Assembly: GCF_003010935.1 (NCBI RefSeq)
Contig: NZ_PGGN01000003.1
Coordinates: 558,001 to 622,000, forward strand
Direction of reading: 5' to 3'
DNA length: 64,000 nt
Origin: Phyllobacterium endophyticum
GTDB lineage: Bacteria; Pseudomonadota; Alphaproteobacteria; Rhizobiales; Rhizobiaceae
Shown here: positions 35,933-46,240 of the stretch, piece after piece
Layout: each line of letters starts with the position of its first letter
Position numbering within the stretch: position 1 is the stretch's first letter
The notes under the pieces: model-generated
Told to the model about the DNA's origin: nothing
Databases searched by the model: none
Seen by the model: only the letters and a program-made list of their open reading frames with translations
Program-made: the position numbers and the translations under genes

Positions 35933-38173
35933 ATGGCGAATGGCTCAAGCGCAAGCGTTTTCTACAGGGAGGTGGACGACGCGATCGCGAGAAATCCTCC
36001 GAACGTCAGCGATTTGGTCGTCCTCAAAGGGCTCTGCGAAGCCGTCGAACTGGGCGAGAGGTCTGCTGTCGCGCGACTTACGCGCGATCTCGTCAAGCTG
36101 TCCGGTTTTGAAGATCCTTTACACGCCATATCCTACGAGCTTTTTCACTCTCTTATGGCCCGCATCCTTTTGAGTGGATGGTTTGAGGAGTTCCAGCTCC
36201 TGGTCAATTGGCCCCAAACCCTGTTCGGCGATAAGAACAGGCGCGTGGCAGGCAATTGGGACGGCATCGTTACGATCGTGAAGAAGCAGCCGCGATCATT
36301 GGGGCTGCTGACTCTGCCCAATCGCGAGAAGGAGTGGCAGCGGGCGTTGAACGGGCTGGAGGGCGCGATGCGACATTTCGAGAAGGCCGATTTGCCCCCA
36401 GCTCCGAGGATGGGTGCGCCGCCCGAAGGACCGTCCTTTCACGAGAGAGTACTGCCCGAGCAACTGCTTGAGGCGATCGAGCAATTCTATCGCGTTCTGC
36501 AAATGCTTTTTCAGCAGCTCCTCGAATTCGCAGTCGCGAAACTGGAGCAAGATAGCAATGACGCCTCCGGTCTGCGCAAATTGCAAGATCTGCAACTGTC
36601 GCTGTGGAGGCTTCTAAGTCCGAAGGATCTTCCGAGGGACGTGAAAGCAGGGAAGATATACGATGAAATGGAGCGGCAGAACGACCGCCGCACCATGATT
36701 CTGAACAAAGTGATACGCATCACCGAGTTCCATTATGGACGTGGTCGCGCGAAACTCCACCGCTTTCTCGACGCGTTTGAGCCGCATAATGCTCGCAGCG
36801 TCATCTTCAACTCGCTGGATCGTGAAGATACGCACGAGCCGCACGTCCGCGGCGAAAGGATCGGCAACATACAGGTGTCGAGAGATCGTCAACTTGCGTA
36901 CTTACTGATCACTTACGGACACGCTTGGGAGCCCAACAGGCGTCCGGCGCCAGCGCACACATTTCGGCGCGCCCTGATCAACGGGCGACATGGCGGGCGG
37001 CTCAGGCTGGTCGAGAACGACGAGTTGATCGCGTTCCTGTATAGCGTTTTTGCAGAGACACTCATCGAGTTCACTCGCCAGGCCCAAACCGCCGCGGACA
37101 AGAGCAAGGCAGGTGTCAATGCCTGGCGTGAGACCGTCGAAACGGCCAGCGTGTATTTCGGCCAAGTGACGACTCACTCCAGGCTCAATCTGACGGAAGG
37201 ACCCCCGAACTATCTGACACATACGTTTCCGCGTAACCTCATCGGCCGATTACTTCACGACTGCGGGGTTCACTCGGTAAAATCGGCTTACGTGCTTTTG
37301 TCGGTCTTGAACCGGATCAACGGGGCACACGTGGAGCTTGCCGGCCAAATTCGTGCGCGTTGGGTGCGTCTGCCTCTTCACGTCGGTATGGTGATACAAA
37401 CCAGCAATTTCGGCGTGGTCGTACAACACAACGAGTACAGCTCGGTAACCGACAATGATGAATTGAAGAGCACCATGACTGCGTGGGAGCAGGCGTCTGA
37501 CGAGACAGATCCTTCGAACCCCGACGATGTCACGATCAAATTCCTCGAGGATCTCACAGCCAATGGCTTCAGCAGCGACCTGGATATGCCGATCAGCTCG
37601 ATTCCTATCCTGAAGCCAGGGGAGCCTGTTACGACGCACACCATCTGGAACTCCTATCAACAGAAGGTTGTGCCGTCACAACTGTTCACGCGCCTGGTGG
37701 GTGCTAGCAACGCGCCGCAGTACCAGTTTGACGTTCGCTACCTGCAACTCTCGGAGTTGGAGCGCGAGTGGTATAATAGGCACGTGCTCCGGTTCTGGAA
37801 TAAGGAGTGCCTGGCAATTTGGGAGGAGTGGGCAGCCGTTCTGACCAGCACCAAGGTGAGTGACAAGGATTACGAAAAGCACAAGCGGGCCTATATGAAG
37901 GCGCTGAACGAAGCGTTGGATAGGGTAGAAGAAAGCTATGAAAAGCAGATCCTGCCGAAAAAGAATGAACTGAGCAGCGCCCTTCGCGGCGAACCCAAGC
38001 TCCTGGTACCTGGGATACGCATCGTCTCCGCGTCGCGCCTGGAAACCGTTCTGCCGGCGGTCGAGAAAGTCGCGGATCACTTGAACGACATCTCGCAGCT
38101 GAATTTCAGGCTCAGTCCGGACTTTATTCCGCTTTTCGCCAGAAAAGAGGAGGTCCTGCTAGAGGTGCCCTAG
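35933..38173 (+). CDS. Large uncharacterised protein, 746 residues
   Basis: No family recognised. The protein is mostly helical, soluble and moderately charged, with no signal peptide or membrane segment. Visible blocks: an N-terminal helical part (about 20-110), a segment of long helices ending MLFQQLLEFAVAKLEQDSND (200-220), a middle with RLAYLLITYGH-like sheet and GGRLRLVENDELIAFLYSVF, then HVGMVIQTSNFGVVVQHNEY near 480, and a helical C-terminus rich in Glu/Lys (600-680). It starts 15 bases after the preceding unknown gene, with no strong ribosome site of its own, so translation may be coupled. The two proteins probably work together; nothing in the sequence shows how. Confidence 0.85.
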   Translation: MANGSSASVFYREVDDAIARNPPNVSDLVVLKGLCEAVELGERSAVARLTRDLVKLSGFEDPLHAISYELFHSLMARILLSGWFEEFQLLVNWPQTLFGDKNRRVAGNWDGIVTIVKKQPRSLGLLTLPNREKEWQRALNGLEGAMRHFEKADLPPAPRMGAPPEGPSFHERVLPEQLLEAIEQFYRVLQMLFQQLLEFAVAKLEQDSNDASGLRKLQDLQLSLWRLLSPKDLPRDVKAGKIYDEMERQNDRRTMILNKVIRITEFHYGRGRAKLHRFLDAFEPHNARSVIFNSLDREDTHEPHVRGERIGNIQVSRDRQLAYLLITYGHAWEPNRRPAPAHTFRRALINGRHGGRLRLVENDELIAFLYSVFAETLIEFTRQAQTAADKSKAGVNAWRETVETASVYFGQVTTHSRLNLTEGPPNYLTHTFPRNLIGRLLHDCGVHSVKSAYVLLSVLNRINGAHVELAGQIRARWVRLPLHVGMVIQTSNFGVVVQHNEYSSVTDNDELKSTMTAWEQASDETDPSNPDDVTIKFLEDLTANGFSSDLDMPISSIPILKPGEPVTTHTIWNSYQQKVVPSQLFTRLVGASNAPQYQFDVRYLQLSELEREWYNRHVLRFWNKECLAIWEEWAAVLTSTKVSDKDYEKHKRAYMKALNEALDRVEESYEKQILPKKNELSSALRGEPKLLVPGIRIVSASRLETVLPAVEKVADHLNDISQLNFRLSPDFIPLFARKEEVLLEVP

Positions 38174-38692
38174 GGCGGGGGCGAGGCGTCCGTTAGCAAA
38201 ATAAGACCCTGCCCCGCATAGCCGTTTGGCGCAGAACGGTGCGCGTCACAACAACCATCAACCTCTTTGAATGCCGGCCAACGGCCAACGGTCGCCGAAA
38301 ACGCGACAGAGGGAAGTGATCCAGGCGTTTTGCAGGTCAGAGACGAAGTTTTCAAGAAAAGCTCTCATCCTCGGCAGTTTTGTACTGGAAGAATGACTTC
38401 GAAGGATAAATCCTTGAAAATTCAACTGGTGAATGCAGCTCCAGTCGAATGGTTATGGGACTTTCGAAGCACAGTCCGAGCAGTTGTACTCGATAGCGGC
38501 GGGGTTGAAGATGTCTCACATGCCGAGCACCACGTAAATACGGCCAATTCTCACAAGCCCCAAAACACCTTTGCAGGCCGCGCTGATCGACGAGTGTTTA
38601 AGCAACAATAACCGTCGGATCATGTTATATTTACGGATAGGAGGCAGTGTTGCACAAACGGTGCGTAAATCCCTTCTAATGTGGAAATCTGT
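38174..38692. other. Intergenic region
   Basis: About 520 bases. One frame (38267-38611) is open for 114 codons but has no ribosome site or recognisable motif. No terminator hairpin was evident after the unknown two-gene unit. Confidence 0.45.
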
Positions 38693-40540
38693 ATGAAGCC
38701 TGGCGTCAGTGATCTCCTGCTCCACATCCAGAATGAAATTCTGGAAGCCGTGGCCTCTGGTGATACGCTGCACGATATTGCCGGTTTGCTGTGCCGCAGG
38801 ATCGAGAATCTGGTCCCGGCCATCGTATGTTCAGTGTTGACAGTAGACCCGGACCAGAAGCTTCATCCGCTGGCGGGACCCAGTTTGCCTGACGCCTATT
38901 CTGAGGCGCTCGAGGGCATCCAGGCTGGCCCCAACGTCGGATCGTGCGGAACGGCAGCCTATCGAGGTGAAGCCGTAATCGTTTCAGATATAGAATCCGA
39001 TCCGCTCTGGGCCGATTTCAAGGCTCTGGCTCTGCCACTTGGACTTCGAGCCTGCTGGTCTACTCCTATAAAGTCGCGCGATGGCCGCGTGGTGGGTACA
39101 TTTGCTTTCTATTACAGAACAGTCCGGACCCCTGATGAACTGGAGAGGCGAATCGTTCAGACCTGTGTTCATCTGTGCGCTATTGCCATCGAGCATGAAG
39201 AGGTGCAGGCGCGCGATTATAGGCTTGCATACTTTGACGCGCTGACCGGGCTTTCCAATCGAACCCGCTTTGATGAAACGCTTTGCGGGCGGGTTCACGA
39301 CAAAGCCGGTTTCGGGCTTCTTCTGGTAGATATCGATCATTTGAAATCTGTCAATGATACTATGGGACACCTGGTAGGCGACTTCCTGATCAAAAGTGTG
39401 GCCAACATGATTGGCAAGGACCGTCCCGGGGAGACAGCCTTCCGGCTGGGTGGGGACGAATTTGCAGTCATCATTGATGGTGTCACAACTGCAGAAGATC
39501 TGGCTGCCTCTGCTCAAGGCATTCTTCACAGAACCAGCGGTCCCGTAACTGCTGGAGTGGACACAATTTTTCCCAGCGTCACCATCGGCGGAGCCCTGTT
39601 CGGAGCCGACGGCGTTGAAGCAAATACGTTGCGGCAGAATGCGGATTTTGCGCTTTACCACGCAAAGGAGACAAACCGGGGAGGCTATGTTCAATTTCGC
39701 ACCGAGCTTCGCACCTCGATCATCGACCGTATCTGCGCAATCCGCACTGTGGACGCTGCATTGGCCGAGGGCCGCATAACCGCACATTACCAACCGATAG
39801 CACAGCTGGCGTCATCAGAAATTGTAGGCCTGGAGGCTTTGGTCCGCATAACCGATCTGAAAGGCACTGTCTCCCCGGCCGGCGATTTTGCCGCTGCGTT
39901 CTCCGATACCAAGATAGCCTCGCGTGTTACTGAGATAATGCTGAACCAGGTTGCCTCCGACATTCGCGAATGGTTGGATCTTGGAATCCCCGTGGAGCAC
40001 GTCGGCATCAACGTGACGACCGGGGACTTTCAATACGGAAATCTCCAGGCGAAGATCGAGGCATGCTTCGCCAAACAAAACGTCCCGCTCAAACACATCG
40101 TACTGGAGGTTAACGAGTCTGTATTTATGGGCGGCAGCGACCAGTTCGTGGCAAAAGCGGTAAAGCGGCTCCGCGATAAAGGACTGCTTGTTGCACTTGA
40201 TGATTTCGGCACGGGATACGCTTCCCTTACCCATCTGATGAGCTTCCCGGTCGACGTCATAAAAATAGATCGGTCCTTCGTGGGAACTTTGGCCATAGGA
40301 AAAGCAAGTTCAGTCATTGTCGCAGCTATCATGGACATGGCGAACCGGTTGGACATGCGTGTGATTGCAGAGGGTATTGAATCTCTTGAGCAGGTGCGCC
40401 AACTGAGCGAGCTCGGTTGTCAGTTCGGTCAAGGATACCTCTTTGGCAAACCGGTCTCTGCGGCAGACATTAGGGAACTGCTACTGGAGCAGCATCGTAG
40501 GGCGCATGCGCGATCGGGCATCTATCCATCCTGGTATTAG
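38693..40540 (+). CDS. GAF-GGDEF-EAL protein (cyclic di-GMP signalling)
   Basis: Protein of 615 residues. An N-terminal GAF sensor (about 15-170, with NVGSCGTAAYRGEAVIVSDI) is followed by a diguanylate cyclase domain (176-338) with intact RLGGDEF (GGDEF at 253-257), and an EAL phosphodiesterase domain (346-600) with GLEAL (EAL 381-383), LDDFGTG (503-508), KIDRSF and IAEGIE. Both active sites look complete. The inhibitory RxxD site before GGDEF reads RPGE, so product inhibition may be lost. ATG 38693 is preferred; GTG 38681 is an in-frame alternative four codons earlier. No membrane segment, so it is cytosolic. The signal bound by GAF is unknown. Confidence 0.92.
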   Translation: MKPGVSDLLLHIQNEILEAVASGDTLHDIAGLLCRRIENLVPAIVCSVLTVDPDQKLHPLAGPSLPDAYSEALEGIQAGPNVGSCGTAAYRGEAVIVSDIESDPLWADFKALALPLGLRACWSTPIKSRDGRVVGTFAFYYRTVRTPDELERRIVQTCVHLCAIAIEHEEVQARDYRLAYFDALTGLSNRTRFDETLCGRVHDKAGFGLLLVDIDHLKSVNDTMGHLVGDFLIKSVANMIGKDRPGETAFRLGGDEFAVIIDGVTTAEDLAASAQGILHRTSGPVTAGVDTIFPSVTIGGALFGADGVEANTLRQNADFALYHAKETNRGGYVQFRTELRTSIIDRICAIRTVDAALAEGRITAHYQPIAQLASSEIVGLEALVRITDLKGTVSPAGDFAAAFSDTKIASRVTEIMLNQVASDIREWLDLGIPVEHVGINVTTGDFQYGNLQAKIEACFAKQNVPLKHIVLEVNESVFMGGSDQFVAKAVKRLRDKGLLVALDDFGTGYASLTHLMSFPVDVIKIDRSFVGTLAIGKASSVIVAAIMDMANRLDMRVIAEGIESLEQVRQLSELGCQFGQGYLFGKPVSAADIRELLLEQHRRAHARSGIYPSWY

Positions 40541-40773
40541 CGCAGAAATTATATATAAGGACAGCGACAGCAAACGCACTGGCGACGGGTATGCATGGGG
40601 CCAAACGACCTCCTCCGGGGTGTGGCCACGCTCGTAAACAGCGCAATACCTGAAACTAGGGCGCCAATACGGTGACGCTGGGTCGTTCAAGGCTCTGGGT
40701 TGGGCGGACGAGTTTACAATCCTGCTGATCCCATCTCACTTTACAACTGAAAACTCGAATCTGTCCGACTGGG

Positions 40774-40905
40774 TTATAAAGAAATATTCGTTGTTTCCTT
40801 CAGGTCTGTCTGAAAACGAGCGCGCGTACCTTCTTCGTCGATTTGGCTTAAGCGGCTATAACCAACGACATCGGCAATCAGGACGGCTGCGAGGTGGCTC
40901 TCCAT
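40774..40905 (-). pseudogene. Stub of a class III adenylate/guanylate cyclase gene
   Basis: Forty-three codons beginning MESHLAAVLIADVVGYSRL match the very conserved N-terminus of rhizobial class III cyclases (LAAILAADVVGYSRLM type), but homology stops after ARFQTDLKE and a stop codon follows seven residues later. The metal Asp in ADVVGYS is present; the rest of the catalytic domain is missing. It cannot be a working cyclase. Confidence 0.75.
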
Positions 40906-41848
40906 ATCCGGCTCTTCGCGGTGCGCGATGCACTCCGCCCAATATCCTACAGCAGGTAAGGCTGGGTGCCATTGTGGTGCTCCAGTTAAGCTGGGCAAAT
41001 CCTGCCCTGGTCAGACCGATGCCCCCCTGGCCCATCCAGACAGCTCGCGAGGTCGTGCCCGTCCGGATTGAGCCAGTGCTGATTGCCGAGGGCAAGACGT
41101 TGGGCAAAAAAAGCTGACACTTTGCATGGAAAATGCGGTCCTTGTGAATTCTGATTGGCTCGTTCGAACCCTGCATCCCAGCACCACGATATCTTTGTTT
41201 TTATTCAATATTTAGCTGTTTCCGTGTTTTTAGGATTCCTTGTACGGTTCGCCAAGCATGGTGAACGGGGCTCGCCGGTCGACGTGAGTTGAAGAGGCGC
41301 CTGTTCTGGAACGCAGGGCTAATACAAATGGGTGATACGGCCCGCCGGGCAGCAACCAGGTGGCTTGTCTCGAGGACCTTTGTTGTCCGTCCCGAATGCG
41401 TTGAAGAATCAGACGGTCAGTCAGATTGCCTTGATGATCTAACCCGTTGTTGGTTGACAAGAGCGGCCATCGGTACCCGTGGGCTGTGACCACCGAGTGA
41501 TCCACGTCTGATCCACAACACAGGTAATACCTATTGGTGTATTGATTTCCACTTTCATAAACGTGATACCCATAGCTCAAGTCGTCGAAACTGCATCAAA
41601 GGTTGTTGCCACCTTCGTGCGTAGCAACAAGTACCGATCACCGGCCATTGTAACAGAAATAACCTTTTACAATGTCTAAGAAACATTCCATCTGCGATGG
41701 AAATACTTTGTCGGCTACAAGGCAACCCGTCATAATCGGGTGTTTACCTGCGCCAGCAGAGGAGCAGCAGCCTGACAGTGCCTTTCTGCTCATAGCTGCT
41801 TTCAATCTTGGGGCAGCGCGCAATACGGTCGTACAGGGAGGACCAATA
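40906..41848. other. Long region without recognised gene
   Basis: About 940 bases between the cyclase stub and the peroxidase gene. Frames of 60-116 codons exist on both strands (for example minus 41230-41580) but show no family resemblance and no ribosome site. The last 30 bases hold the GGGAGGA ribosome site of the peroxidase. Confidence 0.5.
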
Positions 41849-43617
41849 ATGACTGTTATGTTTCAATCTCATGGCGGCACAGAAAAATCTGAAGGCGCAC
41901 CGGGCGCACCAGACTTGAGCTTGTCACGGGCCGCCCCTCCTGCGGATGGGGACATTGCTGTCGATGAACAGGCAGATTTTGGTTATCTGGTTCCTCCACT
42001 CGACGCCCCGAAAACTACCTTCCTGAGAGTGGCGAGACGCTCGGCGAACTGGATGAACTCGGAAGCCTGATGATTGATCAGGCCGCAAGTGAGACCACCG
42101 ACACCGATTCAACGCTGCCTCCTGTCTTGACATACTGGGGACAGTTTCTGGATCACGAGCTCACCGCACGGACTGATCGGGAAAGCCTGATCACCAGTTT
42201 TAGCAATGCGCATCCGCCACAATCCTCCTCGGTTGTCGAGGCGCAGCTGCGGAATGCCCGCACACCCCGTTTTGATCTCGACAGCGTCTATGGCGGCATT
42301 CCAACCGGTGACGGTGTCTCGGCAGACGTGGCAACGGTAATTTCGGGCATGCGCCACCCCACCCAGATTAACAAGATGCGGGTCGGCACCGCGATAGAGC
42401 CTGGACCTCTACCAGACAGCCTCGATGAGCATCGCGACCTTCCGCGCTATTCCCAGGTGCAGGACAGCGTAAGACAAGCCGCCCTTCGCCTGGCTCAGGC
42501 ATCGATGTCGGGTGAGGACTTTGCTGCGTTCGAGGCGACGCTTCCGCTGCGGGCACTGATAGGCGATCAACGAAATGATGAAAACCTGATCGTCGCCCAG
42601 TTTCATCTGAGTTTTCTTCGCTTCCACAACAAGGCGGTGGACTTTCTGGCAAGTCACGATACCGGTTGGATTGCCGATTTCCACTCAGCGCAGTTGCTGA
42701 CGCGCCTCCACTATCAATGGTTGATCGTGGAAGGCTACTTGAAAGGTATCTGCCAGCCGGCGGTCGTCAGCAGAATCGTCGACAGCCGCGCGACGCATTT
42801 TTTCAAGTTCCGGGCAGAATATGATGCCCGTCAGCCAGCGATACGACTTGGCAATGCACTGCCGCTTGAATTTTCGGCCGCGGCCTACAGGTTCGGCCAT
42901 TCCATGGTACGAGCCGCCTACGATCATAATAATACGTTTGGCAGACCGAACAATCCGGCCGCTTTTGACCTGCTGTTTACGTTCACGGGTGGGGGCGGCA
43001 TGTTCGGTAGTCCCAAACTTCCAAAGAATTGGGTGATTGACTGGAGCCGCTTTGTGGTTGCCAATCCGCCGAAAATCAATGACGGGCAGGCAGAGCGCGT
43101 TGCACGCAAGATCGACACCGAACTGGCGCCTCCCCTCGGCGTGATGCAGAAGGAGGGTAACAATCTGCCTGCAGGTCAGCTTCAAGACCTTTTCAAGCAC
43201 CTGGCAAGGCGCAATCTCAGGCGTGGATACAATCTGCGCCTTCCCACAGGACAGGCCGTCCACCGCTACCTGAGGCAGCACGGCGCAGTCACTTCCCCGC
43301 CAATTGAAGACGTGAGTACGATTTTTGCTGGCAAACCCAACATGCAAGACTTCCTCACCAATTCTGGTGCGAAGTTTCATCAACGCACGCCGCTTTGGTT
43401 CTACTGTCTGGCAGAGGCCGAACAGAGTGGCGGTCAATCACTGGGCGAAGTGGGCAGCTGGCTCGTCGCCTCGACGATCATCGGCGTGCTGCTTTCGGAC
43501 CCCGATTCGGCGCTTTCACGCGATTTCACGCCCAGCCAGAGTCCCCTGAGGATGAACGACGACAGCCCGATCGACTCTATTGCCAAATGGATGAAGTTTG
43601 CCGTCGTAATGGAGTAG
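41849..43617 (+). pseudogene. Heme peroxidase (animal peroxidase family), single frameshift
   Basis: From ATG 41849, with GGGAGGA eight bases upstream, the first frame reads to DFGYLVPPLDAP and then leaves the family pattern. One frame back, at about 42010, the match continues as ENYLPESGETLGELDELG and on through LTYWGQFLDHELT, with the distal-side His. The proximal His is in AAYRFGHSMVR. Restoring one base near 42008-42012 would give an intact protein of about 590 residues, the family size. Downstream of the shift the frame is open for more than 500 codons, so the change is recent, a sequencing error, or an unusual translation event. The C-terminal part could also start at ATG 42070, but it would then lack the N-terminal region. 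Confidence 0.8.
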
Positions 43618-44447
43618 CAGCCAAGAACAAGCGGTGTGAGCTTGTAGGCAAAGCTGCAATCACGTTGACTTTGAGGCTGGAGGAGGAGAGCCGAGGCGTA
43701 AATTTCACGTTGGTCTTCGGCAGAGTGGCCGGTGGTTGTGGAGGAGCACCGACCGCATCGCCCGTACCGCTATGAATACTCCGGGCCTTTTGCGCGCCTG
43801 ATGCTGGCAGTCTGTAAATTCGCTGGATCCGCCGAGAAAAAGCCGAATGTCGATCAGCAGGTTTGCCATTTGACTTCAAGATAGTTCTTCGTGATCAATC
43901 ACTATCGGATGCAATCCGGGCTCAGCCGTCCAATCGTGGCAGTGAGTCGAGCCATGAACTCTCGTTTCTCGGCTCCTCCTTGTCGGTTTCCTGCGCAGTT
44001 TCTTGTCGAGATGCAGCGGGAACATGATGCGACGCGATCATCGTGGTCAGCCGCGCCGTTCTTCCGATGTTTGACCAGAGTCTTACGTCAATTTCAGATG
44101 CGTTTGAAAGGTTGATCCGGCTGCTCGACCTACCCTATCAGCCCAGCAAAGGACGGCAGCTGTTTTGCTACACTTCATCGCGATGTTCCGCGGTGTTTTT
44201 GGTAGTCTTGGCGCTTTTCCCATGTCGATCGAGGCAGTCGTCCTCAAACATTGGGGAGCGTGCAGGTCGCATGTCCTCCGCGTTTGGCGCTAAACACAGA
44301 CAACGATCGCCGATCATGCCGGCTGCAATTTTGAAGTTGTTGCCGTTGTGGCATGATCCGCTTGCGCATCTCCAGGCAGACAGAAGGGCATCATATCTCC
44401 GTCTACAGGGCGTTCTTACTCCGGAGAGGCCAGTACCCCAGATCCAT
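43618..44447. other. Intergenic region
   Basis: About 830 bases. No reading frame here has family resemblance, ribosome site or consistent coding look. No repeat was seen. Confidence 0.5.
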
Positions 44448-45287
44448 CTAACTCAGAAAAGATTCGGCTTTCATCGTTGCCGGAACGGGTGCGCCCAGTC
44501 GTTCGAGGACAGTCGGGGCAAGTTGCAGTTGGTCGAGCAGGACACCGTCTTCAGGTCCTTTGCCGGCGCCGAAATAATAGAGCGCAAAATCCTGCATTTC
44601 GTCGCCGCTACCGCCATGATGACCTCGGTCCGTCTGGCCGTGATCGGCTGTCACCATCACCTCGTAGCCTGCTTTGAGCCAGCGCGGCAAAAAAGCGGCC
44701 AGGATTGCGTCCATGGCAAAGAGTGCATCGTCCATCTCGCGACAATCATGACCATAGCGGTGTCCCATCGAATCTAGCGTACAGGTATGGAGAATGCCGT
44801 AGTCGATGCCGTGACGCTCTATGAGCATGGTCAGCGTGGCAAACAAATCCGTATCGCTGGGCGTCATTTGATTTTTGTGATTGTAGCCGGTCATCGTGTG
44901 AAAACGACCATGGGTGATCGGTCCGTCAGGTTCGTCATACTCGATGTCGCCGACGGGATCGAAGGGCACACGGTTGAAGAACATTGACCAGAACGAATGC
45001 GTGACCGCTCCTGTCATGCCGCCCGCTTTTACAACTTCGGAAAATATATCGGGCTGTTCTACCCGAAACAGTGTTTCGTTGGAAAACACATGGTGGACCT
45101 GAGGCGATACGCCGGTGTGGATAGACGCGTAACAGGAGGCGGAGGTCGATGGCAGGACGGAGCGCATCTTCCAAACGCGCGCCTCGCCCGACTTTACCCA
45201 GCCCTCGAGGTTACCCATATATTTGCGCCAGTTGCGCCAGGGCAGGCCGTCGAGGACAATAAGCAGAAGTTTCGCGCGAAGCGGCAT
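44448..45287 (-). CDS. Alkaline phosphatase superfamily phosphodiesterase / nucleotide pyrophosphatase-like
   Basis: Hydrolase of 279 residues of the type I phosphodiesterase branch. The first metal ligand is in LIVLDGLPWRNW, the nucleophile region in LPSTSASCYASIHTG, and the other metal ligands in TCTLDSMGHRYGHD and VTADHGQTDRGHHGG. No signal peptide, so it appears cytosolic, unlike many family members. It stands alone between regions without genes. The substrate is probably a nucleotide or phosphonate ester, but this is not shown. Confidence 0.88.
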   Translation of the reverse strand: MPLRAKLLLIVLDGLPWRNWRKYMGNLEGWVKSGEARVWKMRSVLPSTSASCYASIHTGVSPQVHHVFSNETLFRVEQPDIFSEVVKAGGMTGAVTHSFWSMFFNRVPFDPVGDIEYDEPDGPITHGRFHTMTGYNHKNQMTPSDTDLFATLTMLIERHGIDYGILHTCTLDSMGHRYGHDCREMDDALFAMDAILAAFLPRWLKAGYEVMVTADHGQTDRGHHGGSGDEMQDFALYYFGAGKGPEDGVLLDQLQLAPTVLERLGAPVPATMKAESFLS

Positions 45288-45783
45288 GCATTATCCTTTG
45301 CTATGGGATCAGGCAAACGAGCGCATCAAAGATGCACAAAGATCGTCGTGTCTTCAACCGTTAACCGGGAAGTTCTTGCCCGTCTTTTCGGATCGACTAG
45401 GCAGATGCTGCTAGGGTAGCGGATTCCCGATCGTGTCAAGCCAGCAGGCCAGTTCCCCGAGCGCTCCCCGACGAATTCGCGGCTGTCGATCTGCTTTTTG
45501 TCGGGCCACAAACCGGTCCCTGGCAGATGCAAATCCGTCGTGGCATAACAGTTCGCATCAGGTGCCAACCACTAGCGGCCGCGTCGGAGTACTGGCGCAT
45601 CCTGAAAAGGGCGCGGATCTTGAATGCCGGCAGCGGTGGCAAGCATTTCGAAGAAAAAATGTTGTGAATTTGACTATCGACGACACACCTTCCCAGTACA
45701 GTTGACACCCCGCGTCACCGTCCTGCTTCTCTCAGCACTCGCCTTCCCTTATAGTCACTTTCCCAACAGAGAGGAGTTCCACC
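45288..45783. other. Intergenic region
   Basis: About 500 bases with no recognised gene. The last 15 bases carry the GAGGAG ribosome site of the following small gene. Confidence 0.5.
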
Positions 45784-45975
45784 ATGAGTGAAGACGCCTT
45801 CAACATTTCGATCCGCAAGTTCCTGAAGGAAGTCGGCGTCACCTCACAGCGCAAGATCGAGGAGACGGCGCGCGAAGGAGAGATCAGCGGCAAGAAGCTG
45901 AAAGTCCGCATGACGCTGACGGCGGAAGGCACGAGCCTCACCCACGTGGTGGACGGCGAGATCGAACTTCCGTAA
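45784..45975 (+). CDS. DUF6494-like small protein, 63 residues
   Basis: Small protein opening MSEDAFNISIRKFLKEVGVT, with SQRKIEETAREGEISGKKLK next. It matches my memory of the DUF6494 family, short proteins of unknown function common in Alphaproteobacteria. A strong ribosome site (AGAGGAG) precedes the ATG by seven bases. It is likely intact and expressed. No neighbour suggests its role. Confidence 0.85.
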   Translation: MSEDAFNISIRKFLKEVGVTSQRKIEETAREGEISGKKLKVRMTLTAEGTSLTHVVDGEIELP

Positions 45976-46240
45976 GCTCGGTGACGCAGTCAAGTGACCG
46001 GGTAGAGAACGACTCATCTGGGTACCCTTGAGAAGCCTGGTTTACTGGCCTGGCGCGAACGCGAGAACCTGAGGAACCAGCCGGCTTTCCAGCAGATGCT
46101 GAGGCCAAGGCCGAGGGTGAATGGATGCTTGTCTTAGATGCTCGACGGCGAGAAAATGTGGCATAGGCAAGCCGTCCCGTGCCGCGAAATAGCCAAAACG
46201 TTGCAACACATTCATCAGACCAGCAACGGGTGGAGTTCTC

